A stretch of 64,000 nt of DNA from assembly GCF_033878955.1 (NCBI RefSeq), contig NZ_CP138858.1, forward strand, positions 1,984,001 through 2,048,000. The letters run 5' to 3'. Of this stretch, positions 25,090 through 33,857 are shown in pieces; position 1 is the stretch's first letter, and each line of letters starts with the position of its first letter. The notes under the pieces are model-generated. The model was not told the origin of the DNA. It saw nothing but the letters and a program-made list of their open reading frames with translations, and made no database searches. The DNA comes from Coraliomargarita algicola. GTDB taxonomy: Bacteria; Verrucomicrobiota; Verrucomicrobiia; Opitutales; Coraliomargaritaceae. Made by a program: the position numbers and the translations under genes.

Positions 25090-26102
25090 ATAACGAACAT
25101 TCAGCATCCAAGGCTCCACAGCAAAACCTCGCAGCGACCCGTGATCCGGTGCGTGATGGCATGCTGGGCCTACTGGTGGGCGATGCCTGTGGCGTCCCTT
25201 ACGAATTTCGCGATCCACGCGATTTACCGCCCTTCGAACAATTGGAGATGCAGCCCCCCAAACGATTCGCGCGCAGCTATGCCCATGTCAAACTAGGCAC
25301 TTGGTCCGACGACGGCGCACAGGCACTCTGCCTGTATGCCTCGATGCGTGAATGCGGCATGTATCACGCTCAGGACTACGCCGCCCGGCTCATCAAATGG
25401 CACGACCGCGGCTATATGGCCATCGACCACTACGTCTTCGACATCGGCAATCAAACCAGCGCCGCCATCGGTCGGCTCAAGCAAGGCACCCCCACCCGCT
25501 ACTCGGGACTCAGCGGTGAACGCAACAACGGCAACGGCGCACTCATGCGTTGCCTCCCACTCGCCCTCCTGCATCAGGGCAATGACGTCGCCCTGGTCTA
25601 CGAAGCCCACGCGCAGGCGCGCCTAACCCACGCTCACATACGCTCACAAGTCTGTTGCGCACTCTACTGCCTATGGGCACGCCGCGAAATGCAGCAACAC
25701 ACATCCCCCTGGGAAAGCGCCATCGCCACACTGCGCGCCATCTACCGCCGCGATCCTCCAGCACTCCACGAACTCGACACACACATCCGACCCGAGCGCC
25801 GCGCAGACGGCAAAGGCACCGGCTACGTGCTCGACAGTTTGCATAGCGCCCGCTGGGCCTGTCTGGGGCCGAACTACGAAACCATCATTAAGCGCGCCAT
25901 CTCCCTGGGCAACGACACCGACACCACCGCATGCATCGCGGGCGGCATCGCCGGCCTGCGCCACGGGGCGCAAGGCATCCCCGCCCGTTGGCTCGAACTC
26001 CTGCGCGGTAAAGAAGAACTTAAGCGATTGGGCATCTGGCATGACTCATCTCATACCCCCAATGGCCTCCACCAACATCAACCAAGCACCACTCATGTCT
26101 GA
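25086..26102 (+). CDS. draG: ADP-ribosyl-[dinitrogen reductase] hydrolase DraG
   Basis: A 338-residue ADP-ribosylglycohydrolase that removes the DraT modification from NifH and restores activity. The family N-terminus GMLGLLVGDACGVPYEF is present, metal-binding residues are in GTWSDDGAQAL (Ser in place of the usual Thr of the TDD motif) and SLGNDTDTTACIAGGIAGL near the C-terminus. The start is taken as TTG 25086 overlapping the draT stop (ATTGA); ATG 25161 would remove residues before GMLGLL and seems too late. Its last bases overlap the nif11 start. Confidence 0.92.
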   Translation: MNNEHSASKAPQQNLAATRDPVRDGMLGLLVGDACGVPYEFRDPRDLPPFEQLEMQPPKRFARSYAHVKLGTWSDDGAQALCLYASMRECGMYHAQDYAARLIKWHDRGYMAIDHYVFDIGNQTSAAIGRLKQGTPTRYSGLSGERNNGNGALMRCLPLALLHQGNDVALVYEAHAQARLTHAHIRSQVCCALYCLWARREMQQHTSPWESAIATLRAIYRRDPPALHELDTHIRPERRADGKGTGYVLDSLHSARWACLGPNYETIIKRAISLGNDTDTTACIAGGIAGLRHGAQGIPARWLELLRGKEELKRLGIWHDSSHTPNGLHQHQPSTTHV

Positions 26103-26316
26103 AGCTAATGTAGAAAAACTCCTCCTCGCCGGAGGCTCCGATAAAAACCTGCGCGCTCGCTACAACGTAATCGAAACGAAGGAAAAGTTCGTCGAGACCG
26201 CCTGCGCCGAGGGCTACGAATTCACCCTCGAAGAACTCGAAGCGGTCCTCAAAGAAGAGGAACTGTCCTTCGAATCATCCGGCAACCCACGCTCCCGCGC
26301 GATTTGGCTGCGCTAG
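26095..26316 (+). CDS. Nif11-domain protein
   Basis: A 73-residue protein of the Nif11 family, named from small proteins of nif clusters; relatives also serve as leader parts of ribosomal peptides. Seen: SEANVEKLLLAGGSDKNLRARYNVIETKEKFVETACAEGYEFTLEELEAVLKEEEL, containing the A-x-E-x-G-Y-x-F-T-x-E-E-L core. No Gly-Gly leader cleavage site or core peptide follows, and no modifying enzyme is near, so a role in nitrogenase function or regulation is more likely than a peptide product. The ATG at 26095 overlaps the draG end by 8 bp; an in-frame ATG at 26041 is possible. Confidence 0.8.
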   Translation: MSEANVEKLLLAGGSDKNLRARYNVIETKEKFVETACAEGYEFTLEELEAVLKEEELSFESSGNPRSRAIWLR

Positions 26317-26325
26317 CGAGCCTTT

Positions 26326-26389
26326 CGTAGTAACGAGCTTCCAGCCTGTTGTTCTCCCAAACCGACAAGCTGGAAGCTTGTCACTACGC
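26326..26389. repeat. Dispersed palindromic repeat, family B, copy 2
   Basis: Imperfect inverted repeat, arms CGTAGTAACGAGCTTCCAGC and GCTGGAAGCTTGTCACTACG, matching the copy at 3688-3750. It fills the gap between the convergent nif run and the glycosyltransferase gene and may act as a two-way terminator. Confidence 0.75.
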
Positions 26390-26400
26390 GACGCTCCGCA

Positions 26401-28761
26401 TCATGCACTGAGCTCAGCCATGGGGCTGTGATCGGTTTCCACAGGACGGGCAAAAGCGCTGAGGGCATTCTCCTGAGCTTTCATTTCGGCCAATGAGAGC
26501 AAGAAGGCCAACGTGGATTCTGCACCTTGATTGTAATTGAGTCGGTCGACATGCAGACCGTCACGGCAACCACCGGTAGAGGCATCATAGACGGGCACGC
26601 CGAGCTTATTAGTCCCGAGGAACCAGTCAAATGCCTGCCAGGCTTGATAAAGCCACTTGTCGTTCTTCGTGACCAAGAAGGCCTCAAGACAGGCAGAGAT
26701 GGTAACATTGGCTTCGATCGGCTGCTGATCGAAAGTGGCCTTGGCTTGACCTTTGGGGTAGAAGCCTTCGCTACCGATGGGTGCGAAATACCCGCGCTCG
26801 TCCACTTGTTGCTGCATCAACCAATCCAAGCTGCTCAGGCCGACTTGCAGCATCTCGTCGTCGTGGAGCCCACGCCCGGACACGATCAGAGCATGCGGCA
26901 GGCGTGCGTTGCAGTAGGAAAGTATCGGCTCAAACCACGGCCAATCATCGCTGGCTTGCTCGCGATAGAGTTTGAGTAAGCGCTGCGCCAACTCGGAGCG
27001 GGCATCTGAAATCGCGCGCACTCCAGACAAGCGACGCTGATACTCGTGCAGTCCGATCAAGGCAAAGGCCCAGGCGCGGGGCGAGCCCATGCTGAGCACC
27101 GCGGGTAACGCGCTTTCAAATAAACGGGCGGCCCAATTTTGCAGGTTGATATCGTGCGAACGTCCAACGCAGGCGCCCAAGGCCCAAAGTGAGCGGGCGT
27201 GCGAGTCGTCGGAACCCGCCTCTTCGATCCACCTGCGATCGAAGCTCATAAAGTTGCGAAAGCGCCCGTTCTCCACATTGAAGGCATGCTGCAGAAAGGC
27301 CGCGTAGGTCTGAGCTAAGTGTCGATAGCTTTCATTCCATGCGTCGCCGGCATGTATATTGTCGAGCATGGAAGTTAAGACCAACGCGCGCGCATTATCA
27401 TCGACACAGTACCCCTCATCGAAATTGGGAAAGGAAAAAACTGCATGCTGAAACAGTCCGGTCGAATCAGTCATATTGTGCAGATGCCGGAGATTCAACT
27501 TCGGTAATTCAAAATTCTTCCACCACTCTTCAGTCGGACCACGACGCAGGCTGGCGTGCTTGCGCTGCACTTGTTCTGGCGTCACCCCCGCATCGATTCG
27601 TGCTTGTCGAAAAACATCTGCATAGGACTGCGCAACGCGGCTCCACACCATACGGCGCCCATCCAGATATGCATGCTTACGCATGGCGGCCAATTTACCT
27701 TCGTCGCTGAATAAACCATTTACCGCGGTGGCAATAGCCTTGGCATCTCTGAATGGGACTAGACTACCTCGACCATCGGCCAGTAGCTCTTCGGCGTGCC
27801 AGTAAGGCGTAGAGACCACAGCCTTACCGCTGCCGTAGGTATATGCCAGGGTGCCAGAGGTGATCTGCATCTGATTCAAATAAGGCGTCAGATACACATC
27901 GCAGGCACCGATAAACTCTTTGAGCTCTTCGATTTCTACGAAGCGGTTGAAAAATAAAACGTTCTTCTCGACTCCCAGATCACGGGTCAACTGTTGTAGG
28001 CGGTGCCGATAACTCTCTCCTTCCTGTCGGACCAGATTGGGGTGTGTCGCGCCAAGGATAATATACACGGCATCCGGATGTTCCGCGATAATATCAGGCA
28101 TGGCTTCGATGGCATATTCCAAACCTTTGCCAGGTGAAAGTAGACCGAAGGTGAGTAAGACCTTTTTCCCTTCCACCCCGAACTGATCTTTAAAGAAGGT
28201 CGGATCCACAAACGGCATATCCGGAATGCCGTGCGGGATCAGCGAGATTTTATCTTCAGACACATCATAGGTATCACGTAAGATACTGACGCCCTTTTCA
28301 CTCATAGTCACCACACGCTGGGACAAACGCACCAGCTCTTCAAAAACGCGGCGTTGATTGGGATTGGGCTCCGTCAGAATGGTGTGAAAAGTCGTGACCA
28401 CAGGCAAACCGGCCTCACGTAGGAAGGTTAGCAAATGCCCCCCTTCGACACCGCCGTATACGCCGAACTCATGCTGCACACAAATGGTCTCCACATTGTG
28501 GAAACGCAAAAACTGAGCGGCGCGACGATAATCATCCAAGTTCTGCTCGTTGACCTCAAACTTCACTTCCGGCGGATACAAGTAATCCTCCTTCGGGTCC
28601 GTGACGGCGACGACCAGGCATTCAGTATCCGGTAGATGTGCCGCTACGGATTGTCGCAAGTCGTGAGTAAAGGTGGCAATTCCGCACTTGCGTGGCAGGT
28701 AATCCCCAACGAATGCTACTTTGTTTAATTCTGTAATCGGTTTCATCATAATACAAATCAT
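26401..28761 (-). CDS. GT4-type glycosyltransferase with C-terminal helical domain
   Basis: A 786-residue two-domain protein. Residues about 10-410 are a GT-B fold family 4 glycosyltransferase (VGDYLPRKCGIATFTHDLR, VQHEFGVYGGVEGGHLLTFLR, FGLLSPGKGLEYAIEAMP, and the acceptor-side YGSGKAVVSTPYWHAEELL). Residues about 440-780 are a second, all-helical domain (FDEGYCVDDNARALVLTSML, YNQGAESTLAFLLSLAE) reminiscent of alpha/alpha-barrel sugar enzymes, function unknown. The start at 28761 has GAGG just upstream. The stop of the GH130 gene lies 8 bp before, so the two are co-transcribed. Sugar donor and acceptor are unknown. Confidence 0.85.
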   Translation of the reverse strand: MICIMMKPITELNKVAFVGDYLPRKCGIATFTHDLRQSVAAHLPDTECLVVAVTDPKEDYLYPPEVKFEVNEQNLDDYRRAAQFLRFHNVETICVQHEFGVYGGVEGGHLLTFLREAGLPVVTTFHTILTEPNPNQRRVFEELVRLSQRVVTMSEKGVSILRDTYDVSEDKISLIPHGIPDMPFVDPTFFKDQFGVEGKKVLLTFGLLSPGKGLEYAIEAMPDIIAEHPDAVYIILGATHPNLVRQEGESYRHRLQQLTRDLGVEKNVLFFNRFVEIEELKEFIGACDVYLTPYLNQMQITSGTLAYTYGSGKAVVSTPYWHAEELLADGRGSLVPFRDAKAIATAVNGLFSDEGKLAAMRKHAYLDGRRMVWSRVAQSYADVFRQARIDAGVTPEQVQRKHASLRRGPTEEWWKNFELPKLNLRHLHNMTDSTGLFQHAVFSFPNFDEGYCVDDNARALVLTSMLDNIHAGDAWNESYRHLAQTYAAFLQHAFNVENGRFRNFMSFDRRWIEEAGSDDSHARSLWALGACVGRSHDINLQNWAARLFESALPAVLSMGSPRAWAFALIGLHEYQRRLSGVRAISDARSELAQRLLKLYREQASDDWPWFEPILSYCNARLPHALIVSGRGLHDDEMLQVGLSSLDWLMQQQVDERGYFAPIGSEGFYPKGQAKATFDQQPIEANVTISACLEAFLVTKNDKWLYQAWQAFDWFLGTNKLGVPVYDASTGGCRDGLHVDRLNYNQGAESTLAFLLSLAEMKAQENALSAFARPVETDHSPMAELSA

Positions 28762-28768
28762 TCAAGCC

Positions 28769-30232
28769 TCAGCGCGGATTTCCGGCCTGCTTGAGTTCTG
28801 TCAGCAATTCTTCTAAATCAAAGGTCGCAAAGCTAGTGCACTGATCACTCAAAGCATATGGAAGTATCAAGCGACCGGCGTGCACCAAGGCGCCACAGCT
28901 ATACACGACATTCGGCACGTAGCCTTCACGCTCCCGTGCATCGGGCGCCAGCAAGGGACGTTTCAAACGGCCAATCACACGTGAAGGATCGTCCAAATCA
29001 AGTAAGACTGCGCCGATGGCATATTTGCGCATAAATCCAACACCGTGGGTCAGCAGCAACCACCCTTCGGAAGTTTCAATCGGCGAACCACAATTGCCTA
29101 ACTGCACATATTCCCATGGAAATGTCGGGCGCAAAAGCAAGGTCTTCTCATACCAGAAGTGCAACATGTTGGAATACATCAGATAGACGTTCTCATTATC
29201 CTGCCGCGAAATCATCGCGTAGCGTCCATTGATCTTACGCGGGAAGAGCGCCATTCCTTTGTTTTGCACTTCGGGCCCGTTGAGGGTATTAATGCTGAAC
29301 TCACAGAAATTCTTGGTCGCAAGCAGTTGCGGTAAAAAGGCATGCCCGTTGTAGGCCGTATAGGTCGCGTAATAAATCGATTGCCCATCCTCCTCTTCAA
29401 AATGGACAAAACGTGCGTCTTCAATCCCACGCGTTTCGGTCGAGGAATAAGGAAAGATCACGCGCTCACTCAAATCACCGGTAGGGTTAAAATCCAATTC
29501 GTAATTCGCCCGTGCCAGCGATAAGAGCGCATCGGCATTTTCCCGCTCGATCGCGGGGCTAAAACGATTACGAGCCAAGGCCCGCAGCACCACCGCCTCC
29601 AATTGCAGCAAGGTAAAGGAGTCCTCCAACTCTTCCATAATCTCCCGCGACCACGGTGTATCCAGCCCCAGTTCATGCAACTTGCGCAGAAATAACGCTC
29701 GGTCATAAGACGGGTCCGCCTCTACGGTCCCACTATTCACCAATGGAGAGGCCGGATCGACGGTCACACGGCCCTGGGCATCGATCCGCCCGGTGCGAAA
29801 TGTTATCGAGGAAATATGCCCCTCACCTGTCGCCCGCAGGCTCATGATATAACGAAGTTCCCCCTGCGTAAGCCCACTCTGATCGGGATGCGGCACAATG
29901 GATGGATTAAACAGAGCCGCTGCTTCCAAAGCATATTCTTGTAAGAAATAGCCACCGATCAATAGCTTCCGATCCTCCGTCATCGGCATATCCGTAAGCA
30001 GGAACTCTTTGACCTGATTAAAACGGTCCAGGAAAATGGCGCGCGGATTCGTATGCCGATCTCCAAACTCATCGAGCAAGCGCTTCGCTTGATCCCGTGC
30101 GCGCCGCTCACTGAGGGAAAAGACGCGTCCAATGATTTTAGCAATGCGCTCGCGATTGTGTAACTCAAAAGGACGGATCACGACTCTGGATGGATCCGGC
30201 TGTAACAGGATGGGCGTTCGATTTCGCTTCAT
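28769..30232 (-). CDS. GH130-family glycoside phosphorylase-like protein (1)
   Basis: A 487-residue protein with a five-bladed propeller of the GH130 (beta-1,4-mannosyl phosphorylase) type. The hallmark GIEDARFVHFEEEDG is at about residues 268-282; NGRYAMISRQDNENVYLMYS and LGNCGSPIETSEGWLLLTHGVG follow, as in the family. It has about 170 extra N-terminal residues (VVIRPFELHNRERIAKIIGRVFSLSE) compared with short GH130 enzymes. No signal peptide, so intracellular. It likely cleaves or makes a mannoside with phosphate; substrate unknown. Second gene of an Hsp20-GH130-GT unit. Confidence 0.85.
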   Translation of the reverse strand: MKRNRTPILLQPDPSRVVIRPFELHNRERIAKIIGRVFSLSERRARDQAKRLLDEFGDRHTNPRAIFLDRFNQVKEFLLTDMPMTEDRKLLIGGYFLQEYALEAAALFNPSIVPHPDQSGLTQGELRYIMSLRATGEGHISSITFRTGRIDAQGRVTVDPASPLVNSGTVEADPSYDRALFLRKLHELGLDTPWSREIMEELEDSFTLLQLEAVVLRALARNRFSPAIERENADALLSLARANYELDFNPTGDLSERVIFPYSSTETRGIEDARFVHFEEEDGQSIYYATYTAYNGHAFLPQLLATKNFCEFSINTLNGPEVQNKGMALFPRKINGRYAMISRQDNENVYLMYSNMLHFWYEKTLLLRPTFPWEYVQLGNCGSPIETSEGWLLLTHGVGFMRKYAIGAVLLDLDDPSRVIGRLKRPLLAPDAREREGYVPNVVYSCGALVHAGRLILPYALSDQCTSFATFDLEELLTELKQAGNPR

Positions 30233-30298
30233 ATCATAAATAGCAAGAACAGTCTATTGAAGACATCTAAACAAGGGACGGCGCGCGCGATACCGGGC

Positions 30299-30802
30299 TC
30301 AGTTATCCAAATATTGAACCTTAATTTTGCGTGCCTTGGCTTGCTCAGTTTTGGGGAGTGTCAATTTCAACACGCCTCGCCGGTATTTAGCCACCGTGCG
30401 CGCTTGATCCACTTCGCAGGGTAACTCGACCACGCGCGAGAAGGCTCCGAATCGCAGTTCAGAAATATGCGCATGCCCTCTCACCTTCTCCCGACTCTCT
30501 TCCTTCTGGCCATGAATTCTCAACAGGCGACCGTCCAGATCGACATGAATCTCATCCTGACGCATATCAGGCAGTTCTGCGGTCACGACGAGCTCATCAT
30601 CATTCTCCTGAACATTCATCCGTGGCCCATTGAAGGCAGGTAAGAATGACTCATTCCAGAAGTCTGTCGTGAGCGCCTGTGCTCCCTGCGCGCGGTCTTC
30701 AGGCTTCAGTCGCTGTAGCCAGCGATCCACACAATGAGCGATATCTTCTCGAAGCTCATCTAAAGATGAGCGCCATGATTGCGGAATAATTGAACCTTTC
30801 AT
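30299..30802 (-). CDS. Small heat shock protein (Hsp20/alpha-crystallin)
   Basis: A 167-residue Hsp20. The alpha-crystallin domain spans about residues 58-155: PRMNVQENDDELVVTAELPDMRQDEIHVDLDGRLLRIHGQK, then FSRVVELPCEVDQ and the beta9 strand GVLKLTLPK, followed by a short tail with KIKVQYL. It holds unfolding proteins under stress. It lies 66 bp before GH130 (1) on the same strand, probably the first gene of that transcript. Confidence 0.92.
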   Translation of the reverse strand: MKGSIIPQSWRSSLDELREDIAHCVDRWLQRLKPEDRAQGAQALTTDFWNESFLPAFNGPRMNVQENDDELVVTAELPDMRQDEIHVDLDGRLLRIHGQKEESREKVRGHAHISELRFGAFSRVVELPCEVDQARTVAKYRRGVLKLTLPKTEQAKARKIKVQYLDN

Positions 30803-31255
30803 AAGCTAACACCTCTTCCATCTAACGTATGATTGAACTATTCTATTTTACATGTTCAAAGGGCTAAGCCCTCGGAACGAAACGACAGTGTAATGCATCC
30901 CAAAATAATTGCACTCCCCACGGAGAGATAAGTCATCTACTTATACCCCGATCGGCCTGAGCTAATCTCAGCAACAAGCCTATAGTGAAAAGTTATGCCA
31001 ATATCATTTCGTTTCATATCTGAACAAAACCTTCGCCCGCATTACCTGCACATAATATGCCAAAAATTCAACCAGCGAACCGGCAATCAAAGCCAGAACC
31101 GGGCCTCAACAGAATCTCAGTATTTATCTAAGTTCGCACAGTATTGAATCTTAATGGACGCAATAGTAGCCATAAAATGACAGGCGACACTGCCTTATGA
31201 CACTGAGACAAAAAGAACTGTTTGAACGACTCAAATGAGACAAAATAACTCAAGG
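30803..31255. other. Intergenic gap, about 450 bp
   Basis: No open frame, tRNA or clear hairpin is seen. It is more AT-rich than the flanks and must carry the promoter of the Hsp20 transcript (right to left) and the 3' region of GH130 (2). Confidence 0.5.
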
Positions 31256-32314
31256 CTAGGATTCCAAACTCGCCAGCAAATCATCCAACGAAACACGCGC
31301 AGCGCAAGTCACCCGATCCGTAGCCCCATAGTAGATCTCCAGCTGTCCCTGCCCCAAATCAATGGTTCCATTATGAAAGACCACCTCCGGCATGAAGCCC
31401 TCGCATTCATAAGAAGCCTCGGGAGAAAAGAAGGGCTGCCGCGAACGCCGGATCACCTGCCACGGTTTTTCTAAGTCCAGTAGCAGCAGTCCCAGACAGT
31501 AGCGTGATTGATGATTACATCCATGATAGAACGTCAACCAGCCTTGCGACGTTTTGATTGGCGGACTCCCGGCGCCGATACGCTCGCAGTCCCAGTGAGC
31601 AGAACGCGGCCCAGCTACAAATCGGTGGTGGCCCCAGTCTAACAAATTCTCAGAAGATGCGGTCCAGATGGAAGCTTGCCCCGCGTGAACCACCGCAGGA
31701 CGATGCAAGACCTGATAGCGCCCATTGATTTTCTCAGGAAACAAGGCACAGTCTTTATTATCCGGTGCAAATATAATGCCCCGTCGCTGAAACGATTTAA
31801 AGTCTGCCGTCTCTGCCAGCACAGTGACCACTCCCCGCTCGGACACGGCTGAATAATTAATATAATAGCGCCCCTCCAGCTGTGTGATCCGCGCATCTTC
31901 GATCCCATAGGTCTCGTATGCCGTCTCCGGATAAAGAACTGGCTCTGCCCCGATGGAAAAGTGCTGCCCATCCTCCGAAGTCGCCACGCGGAAGTGGCTG
32001 AGGCTCGTCAGATAGATCTGATGCTTGTAAGTAAAAAAGCGAGGATCTGTATAGTTCAGCTTCGGATCATCCAAACGAAACTGATGAATACGAACCTCTC
32101 CAGCCTCCAGATCCAGGACGGGCGAGGCAATACAGCCCCGCTCGGCGATGGCTTTTTCTGCAACACGAATCAAAAGCAGACGCTTACCTTGAAATAAGGT
32201 CGCAGCAGGATTGAACACACACATCACTTCAAGCCCTGCTTGCGATGGCCGAAGCTCTGACGGCGTAAATATAGGATTATTAAGAAAACGAGTAAGTACA
32301 GACGACGCATTCAT
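31256..32314 (-). CDS. GH130-family glycoside phosphorylase-like protein (2)
   Basis: A 352-residue, single-domain GH130 protein. The start is placed at ATG 32314 (MNASSVLTRFLNNPIFTPSEL), where family members begin; the upstream in-frame part overlaps the divergent gene. Hallmarks: NPAATLFQGKRLLLIRVAE, DPKLNYTDPRFF, YGIEDARITQLEGRYYINYS, CALFPEKINGRY and GAGSPPIKTSQGWLTFYHG. No signal peptide. Family enzymes phosphorolyse beta-mannosides such as mannobiose or Man-GlcNAc; the exact substrate is not readable. Divergent from the GH20-like gene by 46 bp, so both may share one control region. Confidence 0.88.
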   Translation of the reverse strand: MNASSVLTRFLNNPIFTPSELRPSQAGLEVMCVFNPAATLFQGKRLLLIRVAEKAIAERGCIASPVLDLEAGEVRIHQFRLDDPKLNYTDPRFFTYKHQIYLTSLSHFRVATSEDGQHFSIGAEPVLYPETAYETYGIEDARITQLEGRYYINYSAVSERGVVTVLAETADFKSFQRRGIIFAPDNKDCALFPEKINGRYQVLHRPAVVHAGQASIWTASSENLLDWGHHRFVAGPRSAHWDCERIGAGSPPIKTSQGWLTFYHGCNHQSRYCLGLLLLDLEKPWQVIRRSRQPFFSPEASYECEGFMPEVVFHNGTIDLGQGQLEIYYGATDRVTCAARVSLDDLLASLES

Positions 32315-32360
32315 TTCTATTTGTGACTCCAAGTATACTTCTCCAACATGCCCCCAAAGC

Positions 32361-33794
32361 ATGAAAAAATCAACCCCAGCAGGCACGGCACAGAGCCCCG
32401 ATTTCACCCCCAGCTGGAGCCAGGTGGCTCCTCTCTTTGAACGTCGCGGACTGATGCTCGACATCAGCCGCAACCGGGTGCCCACAATGGAGACACTGCG
32501 CCGACTCATCGATGCTCTGGCGGCATTGCAGTATAATGAACTACAGCTCTATACCGAGCACACCTTCGCCTACACCCAACACAAAACGGTCTGGCAACAC
32601 GCCTCTCCCATGACAGCGGAGGAAATCCGTGAGATCGATCGCTACTGCGCGGAGCGCGGCATCGAGCTGGTGCCCAATCAAAACTCCTTCGGACACATGG
32701 AACGTTGGCTGCGGCATGAAGCTTATAAACCGCTGGCAGAATGCCCCGACGGCTTCGAGCATCCCTGGGCAGGCTGGCGTGAATTTGGCAGCACGCTCTA
32801 TCCAGACGCACGCAGTGCCGACTTTATGGATGACCTCTACTCCGAGCTACTGCCCAACTTCACTTCACGGCAAATCCACATCGGCGGCAACGAGCCCTGG
32901 GAGCTCGGCAAAGGCCGCAGCGCGGCACGCGTCGCCAGCGAAGGCAAGCACCGCGTATATCTTGACTTTATGAAGCAACTCTTCGCGCTGACGGCGAAGC
33001 ATGGGCACACGCCACAGTTCTGGTCCGACATTATCATGGAGCGCCCGGACCTGGTGCCAGAGTTACCCAAAGATGTCATCCCCGTGATATGGGGCTACGA
33101 AGCCGACTCCCCCTTTGCCGAACAATGCCGCATCGTCGCCGAAGCCGGCTTTCGCAATCAGTTCTATGTCGCGCCCGGTGCGGGCAATTGGAACTCCTTT
33201 AGTGGACGTCTGGATGTGGCCGAAACTAACATTCAACTGGCGGCCCAGCAGGGGCATGCCCACGGCGCCCGTGGTCTGCTACTGACTACCTGGGGAGACA
33301 ACGGACACCATCAACCCTGGCTCACACTCTATCCCGCCCTGGTGATCGCCGCAGCCGCGACCCATGGTCAAGAATTGGAAGCATCCGAATTGATTGAAAC
33401 CATCGACAAGCTCTTTTATCCAGATCAGCCCGCGGGCCATGGCGCAGCCATTTGTGCCTTAGGACGCATCGACCACATGCTAACATCGCCCTCGCCCAAC
33501 GATAGCACCTTGCACAGCGCATTTTTCGCCAGTGATACCAAACTCGCGGAAAGCATTCTTCCCCACACCAGCAAAGACGAATTAACGCAATGTGCCGACG
33601 CACTGAATGCAATCTCTACCGAGGGGCTCGATCCCGAAATCGAGCTCAGCGTACGACTCAATCGCGCCGCACTGGAGCGCTGCCTCGGCGAAGCCCCAAG
33701 TGAAGAACGAGCTTCGCTACTAAAGAATTTTACAGCCCAATGGCGACGCCACAGCCGCGAAGGCGGCCTCGCCGAAAGCTTAGCGCGTATGTGA
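32361..33794 (+). CDS. GH20-like (beta-hexosaminidase family) protein
   Basis: A 477-residue protein with a GH20-type barrel: RRGLMLDISRNRVPTMETLRRLIDALAALQYNELQLY, then ELVPNQNSFGHMERWL and RQIHIGGNEPWELGKG. In GH20 the catalytic pair is Asp-Glu in H-x-GGDE; here it is Asn-Glu (codons 32889-32894). This may change or abolish the substrate-assisted step, or mark a separate subfamily. The start at ATG 32361 is chosen; upstream in-frame residues overlap the divergent GH130 gene. No signal peptide, so it acts in the cytoplasm. The GH130 neighbour suggests joint use of GlcNAc/mannose-containing oligosaccharides. Confidence 0.8.
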   Translation: MKKSTPAGTAQSPDFTPSWSQVAPLFERRGLMLDISRNRVPTMETLRRLIDALAALQYNELQLYTEHTFAYTQHKTVWQHASPMTAEEIREIDRYCAERGIELVPNQNSFGHMERWLRHEAYKPLAECPDGFEHPWAGWREFGSTLYPDARSADFMDDLYSELLPNFTSRQIHIGGNEPWELGKGRSAARVASEGKHRVYLDFMKQLFALTAKHGHTPQFWSDIIMERPDLVPELPKDVIPVIWGYEADSPFAEQCRIVAEAGFRNQFYVAPGAGNWNSFSGRLDVAETNIQLAAQQGHAHGARGLLLTTWGDNGHHQPWLTLYPALVIAAAATHGQELEASELIETIDKLFYPDQPAGHGAAICALGRIDHMLTSPSPNDSTLHSAFFASDTKLAESILPHTSKDELTQCADALNAISTEGLDPEIELSVRLNRAALERCLGEAPSEERASLLKNFTAQWRRHSREGGLAESLARM

Positions 33795-33857
33795 ACTGAT
33801 AAATACGAACAAAGTCGGTTGCCAACTGTCAGCGGAGAAGACTACTCTGCTTGACCT

